Shown: piece after piece, positions 20,401 to 27,224 of the stretch
How positions within the stretch are numbered: position 1 is the first letter of the stretch
Layout of the letters: every line of letters begins with the position of its first letter
Assembly: GCA_039105265.1 (NCBI GenBank)
Contig: JAPFFF010000302.1
Location: 1-27,224 of the forward strand
Reading direction: 5' to 3'
Origin: Tritrichomonas musculus
Lineage: Eukaryota; Parabasalia; Tritrichomonadida; Tritrichomonadidae
DNA length: 27,224 bases
Notes under the pieces: model-generated
What the model saw: only the letters and a program-made list of their open reading frames with translations
Database searches by the model: none
What the model was told of the DNA's origin: nothing
Translations under genes and position numbers: made by a program

Positions 20401-23400
20401 ACTGCAGTTGAATCATCAGATGCAACGAGAACTGCAGTTGAATCATCAGATTCAACGAGAACTGCAGTTGAATCATCAGATGCAACGAGAACTGCAGTTG
20501 AATCATCAGATTCAACGAGAACTTCAGTTGAATCATCAGATTCAACGAGAACTGCAGTTGAATCATCAGATGAAACAAGAACTGCAGTTGAATCATCAGA
20601 TGCAACGAGAACTGCAGTTGAATCATCAGATGCAACGAGAACTGCAGTTGAATCATCAGATGCAACGAGAACTGCAGTTGAATCATCAGATGCAACGACA
20701 ACTGCAGTTGAATCATCAGATGCAACGAGAACTGCAGTTGAATCATCAGATTCAACGACAACTGCAGTTGAATCATCAGATGCAACGAGAACTGCAGTTG
20801 AATCATCAGATGCAACGAGAACTGCAGTTGAATCATCAGATTCAACGAGAACTGCAGTTGAATCATCAGATTCAACGAGAACTGCAGTTGAATCATCAGA
20901 TTCAACGAGAACTGCAGTTGAATCATCAGATGCAACGACAACTGCAGTTGAATCATCAGATGCAACGACAACTGCAGTTGAATCATCAGATGCAACGAGA
21001 ACTGCAGTTGAATCATCAGATGCAACGAGAACTGCAGTTTAATAATAAGATTCAACGAGAACTGCAGTTGAATCATCAGATGAAACAAGAACTGCAGTTG
21101 AATCATCAGATGCAACAAGAACTGCAGTTGAATCATCAGATGCAACGAGAACTGCAGTTGAATCATCAGATGCAACGAGAACTGCAGTTGAACCATCAGA
21201 TGCAACAAGAACTGCCGTTTAATATTAAGATGCAACAAGAACTGCAGTTGAATCATCAGATGCAACGAGAACTGCAGTTGAATCATCAGATTCAACGAGA
21301 ACTGCAGTTGAATCATCAGATGCAACGACAACTGCAGTTGAATCATCAGATGCAACGAGAACTGCAGTTGAATCATCAGATGCAACGAGAACTGCAGTTG
21401 AATCATCAGATGCAACGAGAACTGCAGTTGAATCATCAGATTCAACGAGAACTGCAGTTGAATCATCAGATTCAACGAGAACTGCAGTTTAATAATAAGA
21501 TTCAACGAGAACTGCAGTTTAATAATAAGATGAAACAAGAACTGCAGTTGAATCATCAGATGCAACGAGAACTGCAGTTGAATCATCAGATGCAACGAGA
21601 ACTGCAGTTGAATCATCAGATTCAACGAGAACTGCAGTTGAATCATCAGATGCAACGACAACTGCAGTTGAATCATCAGATTCAACGAGAACTGCAGTTG
21701 AATCATCAGATTCAACGAGAACTGCAGTTGAATCATCAAATGCAACGAGAACTGCCGTTTAATATTAAGATGCAACAAGAACTGCAGTTGAATCATCAGA
21801 TGCAACGACAACTGCAGTTGAATCATCAGATTCAACGAGAACTGCAGTTGAATCATCAGATTCAACGAGAACTGCAGTTGAATCATCAAATGCAACGAGA
21901 ACTGCCGTTTAATATTAAGATGCAACAAGAACTGCAGTTGAATCATCAGATGCAACGACAACTGCAGTTGAATCATCAGATTCAACGAGAACTGCAGTTG
22001 AATCATCAGATTCAACAAGAACTGCAGTTGAATCATCAGATGCAACGAGAACTGCAGTTGAATCATCAGATGCAACGAGAACTGCAGTTGAATCATCAGA
22101 TGCAACGAGAACTGCAGTTGAATCATCAGATTCAACGAGAACTGCAGTTGAATCATCAGATGCAACGAGAACTGCAGTTGAATCATCAGATTCAACGAGA
22201 ACTGCAGTTTAATAATAAGATTCAACGAGAACTGCAGTTTAATAATAAGATTAAACAAGAACTGCAGTTGAATCATCAGATGCAACGACAACTGCAGTTG
22301 AATCATCAGATTCAACGAGAACTGCAGTTGAATCATCAGATGCAACGACAACTGCAGTTGAATCATCAGATTCAACGAGAACTGCAGTTGAATCATCAGA
22401 TTCAACGAGAACTGCAGTTGAATCATCAAATGCAACGAGAACTGCCGTTTAATATTAAGATGCAACAAGAACTGCAGTTGAATCATCAGATGCAACGACA
22501 ACTGCAGTTGAATCATCAGATTCAACGAGAACTGCAGTTGAATCATCAGATTCAACGAGAACTGCAGTTGAATCATCAAATGCAACGAGAACTGCCGTTT
22601 AATATTAAGATGCAACAAGAACTGCAGTTGAATCATCAGATGCAACGACAACTGCAGTTGAATCATCAGATTCAACGAGAACTGCAGTTGAATCATCAGA
22701 TTCAACGAGAACTGCAGTTGAATCATCAGATGCAACGAGAACTGCAGTTGAATCATCAGATGCAACGAGAACTGCAGTTGAATCATCAGATGCAACGAGA
22801 ACTGCAGTTGAATCATCAGATTCAACGAGAACTGCAGTTGAATCATCAGATGCAACGAGAACTGCAGTTGAATCATCAGATGCAACGAGAACTGCAGTTG
22901 AATCATCAGATGCAACGAGAACTGCAGTTGAATCATCAGATGCAACGAGAACTGCAGTTGAATCATCAGATGCAACGACAACTGCAGTTGAATCATCAGA
23001 TGCAACGAGAACTGCAGTTGAATCATCAGATTCAACGAGAACTGCAGTTGAATCATCAGATGCAACGAGAACTGCAGTTGAATCATCAGATGCAACGAGA
23101 ACTGCAGTTGAATCATCAGATTCAACGAGAACTGCAGTTGAATCATCAGATTCAACGAGAACTGCAGTTGAATCATCAGATTCAACGAGAACTGCAGTTG
23201 AATCATCAGATGCAACGACAACTGCAGTTGAATCATCAGATGCAACGAGAACTGCAGTTGAATCATCAGATGCAACGAGAACTGCAGTTGAATCATCAGA
23301 TGCAACGAGAACTGCAGTTTAATAATAAGATTCAACGAGAACTGCAGTTGAATCATCAGATGAAACAAGAACTGCAGTTGAATCATCAGATGCAACAAGA

Positions 23401-26400
23401 ACTGCAGTTGAATCATCAGATTCAACGAGAACTGCAGTTGAATCATCAGATTCAACGAGAACTGCAGTTGAACCATCAGATTCAACGAGAACTACAGTTG
23501 AATCATCAGATTCAACGAGAACTGCAGTTGAATCATCAGATTCAACGAGAACTACAGTTGAATCATCAGATTCAACGAGAACTGCAGTTGAATCATCAGA
23601 TGCAACGAGAACTACAGTTGAATCATCAGATTCAACGAGAACTGCAGTTGAATCATCAGATGCAACGACAACTGCAGTTGAATCATCAGATGCAACGACA
23701 ACTGCAGTTGAATCATCAGATTCAACGAGAACTGCAGTTGAATCATCAGATGCAACGAGAACTGCAGTTGAATCATCAGATTCAACGAGAACTGCAGTTG
23801 AATCATCAGATGCAACAAGAACTGCAGTTGAATCATCAGATTCAACGAGAACTGCAGTTGAATCATCAGATGCAACGAGAACTGCAGTTGAATCATCAGA
23901 TGCAACGAGAACTGCAGTTGAATCATCAGATGCAACGAGAACTGCAGTTGAATCATCAGATGCAACGAGAACTGCAGTTTAATAATAAGATTCAACAAGA
24001 ACTGCAGTTTAATCATAAGATTCAACGAGAACTGCAGTTTAATCATAAGATTCAACGAGAACTGCAGTTTAATAATAAGATTCAACAAGAACTGCAGTTG
24101 AATCATCAGATGCAACGAGAACTGCAGTTGAATCATCAGATTCAACGAGAACTGCAGTTGAATCATCAGATTCAACGAGAACTGCAGTTGAATCATCAGA
24201 TGCAACGAGAACTGCAGTTGAATCATCAGATGCAACGAGAACTGCAGTTGAATCATCAGATGCAACGAGAACTGCAGTTGAATCATCAGATTCAACGAGA
24301 ACTGCAGTTGAATCATCAGATGCAACGAGAACTGCAGTTGAACCATCAGATTCAACGAGAACTGCAGTTGAATCATCAGATGCAACGAGAACTACAGTTG
24401 AATCATCAGATTCAACGAGAACTGCAGTTGAATCATCAGATTCAACGACAACTGCAGTTGAATCATCAGATTCAACGAGAACTGCAGTTGAATCATCAGA
24501 TGCAACGACAACTGCAGTTGAATCATCAGATTCAACGAGAACTGCAGTTGAATCATCAGATGCAACGAGAACTGCAGTTGAATCATCAGATGCAACGAGA
24601 ACTGCAGTTGAATCATCAGATGCAACGAGAACTGCAGTTGAATCATCAGATGCAACGAGAACTGCAGTTGAATCATCAGATGCAACGAGAACTGCAGTTG
24701 AATCATCAGATGCAACGAGAACTGCAGTTGAATCATCAGATGCAACGAGAACTGCAGTTGAATCATCAGATGCAACGAGAACTGCAGTTGAATCATCAGA
24801 TGCAACGAGAACTGCAGTTGAATCATCAGATGCAACGAGAACTGCAGTTGAATCATCAGATTCAACGAGAACTGCAGTTGAATCATCAGATTCAACGAGA
24901 ACTGCAGTTGAATCATCAAATGCAACGAGAACTGCCGTTTAATATTAAGATGCAACAAGAACTGCAGTTGAATCATCAGATGCAACGACAACTGCAGTTG
25001 AATCATCAGATTCAACGAGAACTGCAGTTGAATCATCAGATTCAACGAGAACTGCAGTTGAATCATCAGATTCAACGAGAACTGCAGTTGAATCATCAGA
25101 TGCAACGAGAACTGCAGTTGAATCATCAGATGCAACGAGAACTACAGTTGAATCATCAGATTCAACGAGAACTGCAGTTGAATCATCAGATTCAACGAGA
25201 ACTGCAGTTGAATCATCAGATTCAACGAGAACTGCAGTTGAATCATCAGATTCAACGAGAACTGCAGTTGAATCATCAGATTCAACGACAACTGCAGTTG
25301 AATCATCAGATTCAACGAGAACTGCAGTTGAATCATCAGATTCAAAGAGAACTGCAGTTGAATCATCAGATGCAACGAGAACTGCAGTTGAATCATCAGA
25401 TTCAACGAGAACTGCAGTTTAATAATAAGATTCAACGAGAACTGCAGTTTAATAATAAGATGAAACAAGAACTGCAGTTGAATAATCAGATGCAACGAGA
25501 ACTGCAGTTGAATCATCAGATTCAACGACAACTGCAGTTGAATCATCAGATTCAACGAGAACTGCAGTTGAATCATCAGATGCAACGAGAACTGCAGTTG
25601 AATCATCAGATTCAACGAGAACTGCAGTTTAATAATAAGATTCAACGAGAACTGCAGTTTAATAATAAGATGAAACAAGAACTGCAGTTGAATAATCAGA
25701 TGCAACGAGAACTGCAGTTGAATCATCAGATGCAACGAGAACTGCAGTTGAATCATCAGATGCAACGAGAACTGCAGTTGAATCATCAGATTCAACGAGA
25801 ACTGCAGTTGAATCATCAGATGCAACGAGAACTGCAGTTGAATCATCAGATTCAACGAGAACTTCAGTTGAATCATCAGATTCAACGAGAACTGCAGTTG
25901 AATCATCAGATGCAACGAGAACTGCAGTTGAATCATCAGATGAAACAAGAACTGCAGTTGAATCATCAGATGCAACGAGAACTGCAGTTGAATCATCAGA
26001 TGCAACGAGAACTGCAGTTGAATCATCAGATGCAACGAGAACTGCAGTTGAATCATCAGATGCAACGACAACTGCAGTTGAATCATCAGATGCAACGAGA
26101 ACTGCAGTTGAATCATCAGATTCAACGACAACTGCAGTTGAATCATCAGATGCAACGAGAACTGCAGTTGAATCATCAGATGCAACGAGAACTGCAGTTG
26201 AATCATCAGATTCAACGAGAACTGCAGTTGAATCATCAGATTCAACGAGAACTGCAGTTGAATCATCAGATGCAACGACAACTGCAGTTGAATCATCAGA
26301 TGCAACGACAACTGCAGTTGAATCATCAGATGCAACGAGAACTGCAGTTGAATCATCAGATGCAACGAGAACTGCAGTTTAATAATAAGATTCAACGAGA

Positions 26401-27224
26401 ACTGCAGTTGAATCATCAGATGAAACAAGAACTGCAGTTGAATCATCAGATGCAACAAGAACTGCAGTTGAATCATCAGATGCAACGAGAACTGCAGTTG
26501 AATCATCAGATGCAACGAGAACTGCAGTTTAATAATAAGATGAAACAAGAACTGCAGTTGAATCATCAGATGCAACGACAACTGCAGTTGAATCATCAGA
26601 TGCAACGAGAACTGCAGTTGAATCATCAGATGCAACGAGAACTGCAGTTGAATCATCAGATTCAACGAGAACTGCAGTTGAATCATCAGATTCAACGAGA
26701 ACTGCAGTTGAATCATCAGATGCAACGAGAACTGCAGTTGAATCATCAGATGCAACGAGAACTGCAGTTGAATCATCAGATTCAACGAGAACTGCAGTTG
26801 AATCATCAGATTCAACGAGAACTGCAGTTTAATAATAAGATTCAACGAGAACTGCAGTTTAATAATAAGATGAAACAAGAACTGCAGTTGAATCATCAGA
26901 TGCAACGAGAACTGCAGTTGAATCATCAGATGCAACGAGAACTGCAGTTGAATCATCAGATTCAACGAGAACTGCAGTTGAATCATCAGATGCAACGACA
27001 ACTGCAGTTGAATCATCAGATTCAACGAGAACTGCAGTTGAATCATCAGATTCAACGAGAACTGCAGTTGAATCATCAAATGCAACGAGAACTGCCGTTT
27101 AATATTAAGATGCAACAAGAACTGCAGTTGAATCATCAGATGCAACGACAACTGCAGTTGAATCATCAGATTCAACGAGAACTGCAGTTGAATCATCAAA
27201 TGCAACGAGAACTGCCGTTTAATA
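17408..27224 (+). CDS. Longest repeat-encoded open frame, at least 3,272 codons, 3' end outside window
   Basis: After the last TAG (17405-17407) the LNHQMQRELQ frame stays open for 9,817 bases and runs off the right edge, so the stop is not in view. The 30-base register is unbroken throughout this stretch. Diverged units keep the frame: FNNK types near 17918, 18128, 20078 and 26828; LPFNIK types near 19081, 19591, 21211, 21751, 21901, 22441, 22591, 24931, 27091 and 27211; and one FNNKIKQEL unit near 22231. First TTG is at 17408 and first ATG at 17420; the true start is unknown. The product would be a Gln/Asn/His-rich, Cys-free, probably helical filament-like chain. No family is recognised. 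It may be non-coding satellite whose unit simply lacks stops in this frame. Confidence 0.38.
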   Translation, partial: MNHQMQRELQLNHQMQRELQLNHQMQQELQFNNKMKQELQLNHQIQRELQLNHQMQRELQLNHQMQRELQLNHQMQRELQLNHQIQRELQLNHQIQRELQLNHQIQRELQLNHQIQRELQLNHQIQRQLQLNHQIQRELQLNHQIQRELQLNHQMQRELQLNHQIQRELQFNNKIQRELQFNNKMKQELQLNNQMQRELQLNHQIQRQLQLNHQIQRELQLNHQMQRELQLNHQIQRELQFNNKIQRELQFNNKMKQELQLNNQMQRELQLNHQMQRELQLNHQMQRELQLNHQIQRELQLNHQMQRELQLNHQIQRELQLNHQIQRELQLNHQMQRELQLNHQMKQELQLNHQMQRELQLNHQMQRELQLNHQMQRELQLNHQMQRQLQLNHQMQRELQLNHQIQRQLQLNHQMQRELQLNHQMQRELQLNHQIQRELQLNHQIQRELQLNHQIQRELQLNHQMQRQLQLNHQMQRQLQLNHQMQRELQLNHQMQRELQFNNKIQRELQLNHQMKQELQLNHQMQQELQLNHQMQRELQLNHQMQRELQLNHQMQQELPFNIKMQQELQLNHQMQRELQLNHQIQRELQLNHQMQRQLQLNHQMQRELQLNHQMQRELQLNHQIQRELQLNHQIQRELQFNNKIQRELQFNNKMKQELQLNHQMQRELQLNHQMQRELQLNHQIQRELQLNHQMQRQLQLNHQIQRELQLNHQIQRELQLNHQMQRELPFNIKMQQELQLNHQMQRQLQLNHQIQRELQLNHQIQRELQLNHQIQRELQLNHQMQRELQLNHQMQRELQLNHQIQRELQLNHQIQRELQLNHQIQRELQLNHQIQRELQLNHQIQRQLQLNHQIQRELQLNHQIQRELQLNHQMQRELQLNHQIQRELQFNNKIQRELQFNNKMKQELQLNNQMQRELQLNHQIQRQLQLNHQIQRELQLNHQMQRELQLNHQIQRELQFNNKIQRELQFNNKMKQELQLNNQMQRELQLNHQMQRELQLNHQMQRELQLNHQIQRELQLNHQMQRELQLNHQIQRELQLNHQIQRELQLNHQMKQELQLNHQMQRELQLNHQMQRELQLNHQMQRELQLNHQMQRQLQLNHQMQRELQLNHQIQRQLQLNHQMQRELQLNHQMQRELQLNHQIQRELQLNHQIQRELQLNHQIQRELQLNHQMQRQLQLNHQMQRQLQLNHQMQRELQLNHQMQRELQFNNKIQRELQLNHQMKQELQLNHQMQQELQLNHQMQRELQLNHQMQRELQLNHQMQQELPFNIKMQQELQLNHQMQRELQLNHQIQRELQLNHQMQRQLQLNHQMQRELQLNHQMQRELQLNHQMQRELQLNHQIQRELQLNHQIQRELQFNNKIQRELQFNNKMKQELQLNHQMQRELQLNHQMQRELQLNHQIQRELQLNHQMQRQLQLNHQIQRELQLNHQIQRELQLNHQMQRELPFNIKMQQELQLNHQMQRQLQLNHQIQRELQLNHQIQRELQLNHQMQRELPFNIKMQQELQLNHQMQRQLQLNHQIQRELQLNHQIQQELQLNHQMQRELQLNHQMQRELQLNHQMQRELQLNHQIQRELQLNHQMQRELQLNHQIQRELQFNNKIQRELQFNNKIKQELQLNHQMQRQLQLNHQIQRELQLNHQMQRQLQLNHQIQRELQLNHQIQRELQLNHQMQRELPFNIKMQQELQLNHQMQRQLQLNHQIQRELQLNHQIQRELQLNHQMQRELPFNIKMQQELQLNHQMQRQLQLNHQIQRELQLNHQIQRELQLNHQMQRELQLNHQMQRELQLNHQMQRELQLNHQIQRELQLNHQMQRELQLNHQMQRELQLNHQMQRELQLNHQMQRELQLNHQMQRQLQLNHQMQRELQLNHQIQRELQLNHQMQRELQLNHQMQRELQLNHQIQRELQLNHQIQRELQLNHQIQRELQLNHQMQRQLQLNHQMQRELQLNHQMQRELQLNHQMQRELQFNNKIQRELQLNHQMKQELQLNHQMQQELQLNHQIQRELQLNHQIQRELQLNHQIQRELQLNHQIQRELQLNHQIQRELQLNHQIQRELQLNHQMQRELQLNHQIQRELQLNHQMQRQLQLNHQMQRQLQLNHQIQRELQLNHQMQRELQLNHQIQRELQLNHQMQQELQLNHQIQRELQLNHQMQRELQLNHQMQRELQLNHQMQRELQLNHQMQRELQFNNKIQQELQFNHKIQRELQFNHKIQRELQFNNKIQQELQLNHQMQRELQLNHQIQRELQLNHQIQRELQLNHQMQRELQLNHQMQRELQLNHQMQRELQLNHQIQRELQLNHQMQRELQLNHQIQRELQLNHQMQRELQLNHQIQRELQLNHQIQRQLQLNHQIQRELQLNHQMQRQLQLNHQIQRELQLNHQMQRELQLNHQMQRELQLNHQMQRELQLNHQMQRELQLNHQMQRELQLNHQMQRELQLNHQMQRELQLNHQMQRELQLNHQMQRELQLNHQMQRELQLNHQIQRELQLNHQIQRELQLNHQMQRELPFNIKMQQELQLNHQMQRQLQLNHQIQRELQLNHQIQRELQLNHQIQRELQLNHQMQRELQLNHQMQRELQLNHQIQRELQLNHQIQRELQLNHQIQRELQLNHQIQRELQLNHQIQRQLQLNHQIQRELQLNHQIQRELQLNHQMQRELQLNHQIQRELQFNNKIQRELQFNNKMKQELQLNNQMQRELQLNHQIQRQLQLNHQIQRELQLNHQMQRELQLNHQIQRELQFNNKIQRELQFNNKMKQELQLNNQMQRELQLNHQMQRELQLNHQMQRELQLNHQIQRELQLNHQMQRELQLNHQIQRELQLNHQIQRELQLNHQMQRELQLNHQMKQELQLNHQMQRELQLNHQMQRELQLNHQMQRELQLNHQMQRQLQLNHQMQRELQLNHQIQRQLQLNHQMQRELQLNHQMQRELQLNHQIQRELQLNHQIQRELQLNHQMQRQLQLNHQMQRQLQLNHQMQRELQLNHQMQRELQFNNKIQRELQLNHQMKQELQLNHQMQQELQLNHQMQRELQLNHQMQRELQFNNKMKQELQLNHQMQRQLQLNHQMQRELQLNHQMQRELQLNHQIQRELQLNHQIQRELQLNHQMQRELQLNHQMQRELQLNHQIQRELQLNHQIQRELQFNNKIQRELQFNNKMKQELQLNHQMQRELQLNHQMQRELQLNHQIQRELQLNHQMQRQLQLNHQIQRELQLNHQIQRELQLNHQMQRELPFNIKMQQELQLNHQMQRQLQLNHQIQRELQLNHQMQRELPFN
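21481..22920. repeat. Internal duplication of about 0.7 kb marked by paired LPFNIK units
   Basis: Two LPFNIK units 150 bases apart (21751 and 21901) recur as a second pair (22441 and 22591), 690 bases later. Each pair is preceded by two adjacent FNNK units (from 21481 and from 22201, 720 bases apart). The second block differs in its MKQ unit, where ATG has become ATT. The 30-base difference between the two offsets is a gain or loss of one unit. Confidence 0.7.
23281..24390. repeat. Block matching 12961-14040 from the 7.1-kb duplication
   Basis: The unit order from 23281 follows that from 12961 at an offset of 10,320 bases: an FNNKIQREL unit, an MKQ unit, a QQEL unit, an AAC unit and then CTA units spaced 60 bases apart. 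The copy near 23978 has a full FNNK-FNHK-FNHK-FNNK quartet, whereas the one near 13658 has lost its first member, so 23281-24390 resembles the copy at about 6489 in that detail. It is evidence of long-range exchange between distant parts of the array. Confidence 0.65.

Larger units (their letters stand above)
1..27224. repeat. 30-bp tandem satellite array, about 907 units, spanning the entire window
   Basis: A 30-base unit repeats head to tail without spacers and in one orientation from the first to the last base. The unit carries the core AACTGCAGTT at unit positions 7-16 and a TTG AAT CAT CAG ATG segment at positions 15-29. Units differ by a small set of recurrent substitutions: G/T at position 29, G/A at 4, G/C at 6, G/A at 11, T/C at 20, and linked changes at 17, 21 and 24. 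The 30-base register changes only twice: a 6-base deletion at about 5951 and a 1-base deletion at about 9377. All other length changes are whole units. The consensus has 11 A, 6 C, 7 G and 6 T. The array continues past both edges. Its function is unknown; it may be a satellite, a minisatellite or the repeat region of a giant gene. No unique sequence of any kind is present in the window. Confidence 0.99.
17641..27224. repeat. Higher-order repeat of about 2.1 kb, copies from 17641, 19801 and 25141
   Basis: Rare private markers tie the three copies together. The CGA to AGA unit occurs at about 17845, 20005 and 25345, and the ACTTCAGTTG unit (CTG to CTT) at 18361, 20521 and 25861. Copies one and two are adjacent, offset 2,160 bases; copy three is 7,500 bases from copy one and runs past the right edge. 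Copy two lacks one unit after its CTT marker, while copies one and three keep it. Copy two continues into further LPFNIK-rich sequence before about 23000. Both markers are silent in the LNHQ frame. Confidence 0.85.

Noticed and set aside
19802-23485. Long antisense open frame (1,227 codons) as a gene, with its relatives at 17642-19795, 25142-27205 and elsewhere
   Set aside because: It is the codon-aligned complement of the + frame, made of the same repeat. Its ends fall at CTG to CTA changes that are silent on the + strand. It looks like a shadow.
1-27224. CRISPR array
   Set aside because: The 30-base repeats are directly contiguous; there are no unique spacers, leader or cas genes.
1-27224. 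Telomere repeat, rRNA, tRNA or other RNA gene
   Set aside because: The unit is not a known telomere type and no stretch shows RNA-gene structure; all sequence is accounted for by the 30-base unit.
1-27224. Transposon or virus-derived element within or around the array
   Set aside because: There are no terminal repeats, target duplications, transposase, integrase or other unique coding sequence in the window.
1-27224. Known repeat-protein families (TAL effector, ankyrin, ice-nucleation, pentapeptide)
   Set aside because: Repeat length and residues do not fit; the unit is 10 residues of LNHQMQRELQ with none of those consensus residues.
1-27224. Promoters, terminators and ribosome-binding sites
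   Set aside because: Any candidate would recur hundreds of times identically; none stands out from the repeat background.

Overview
The whole 27,224-base window is the inside of one tandem array. A 30-base unit, seen whole at 1-30, repeats about 907 times head to tail, always in the same orientation and with no unique sequence between units. Neither edge of the array is in view, so its true length, flanks and any promoter or start region are unknown. Base composition is moderate: the consensus unit is 13/30 G+C. No tRNA, rRNA, transposon, CRISPR or conventional gene is visible. A homogenised array of this size with layered higher-order repeats suggests a eukaryotic satellite or a giant low-complexity gene, but nothing identifies the organism.

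The array is not featureless. Because 30 is divisible by 3, each unit reads as 10 codons. On the + strand one frame gives the peptide LNHQMQRELQ, and this frame stays open through nearly every diverged unit. It is interrupted by one TAA (1383-1385), one 1-base deletion (near 9377) and three copies of one TAG (15575, 16475, 17405). From 17408 it is open to the window edge, at least 3,272 codons. Many variants are silent or conservative in this frame but change or stop the others, which favours it as the frame that is, or once was, translated. The aligned antisense frame (HLMIQLQFSL) is also long but is stopped repeatedly by a CTG to CTA change that is silent on the + strand. I treat it as a shadow.

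Layout by region: (1) 1-2970 holds a block repeated 66 units apart (from 121 and from 2101). (2) About 1681-15240 is a large tandem duplication with a period of about 7.1 kb. (3) 15151-17430 is a younger amplification of a block of about 0.8-0.9 kb, carrying the TAG three times. (4) 17641-27224 has three copies of a block of about 2.1 kb, starting at 17641, 19801 and 25141. The second copy runs on into a 0.7-kb internal duplication, and a stretch near 23281-24390 matches 12961-14040.

The most notable points are the length of the conserved frame, the fact that every substitution-type stop replaces a glutamine codon, the one-sided mutation of the unit's only CpG, two built-in dyad symmetries, and the use of rare unit types as tracers of how the array grew. 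There is no set of cooperating genes here: the window is a single repetitive object, best described as a coding-capable satellite of unknown function.
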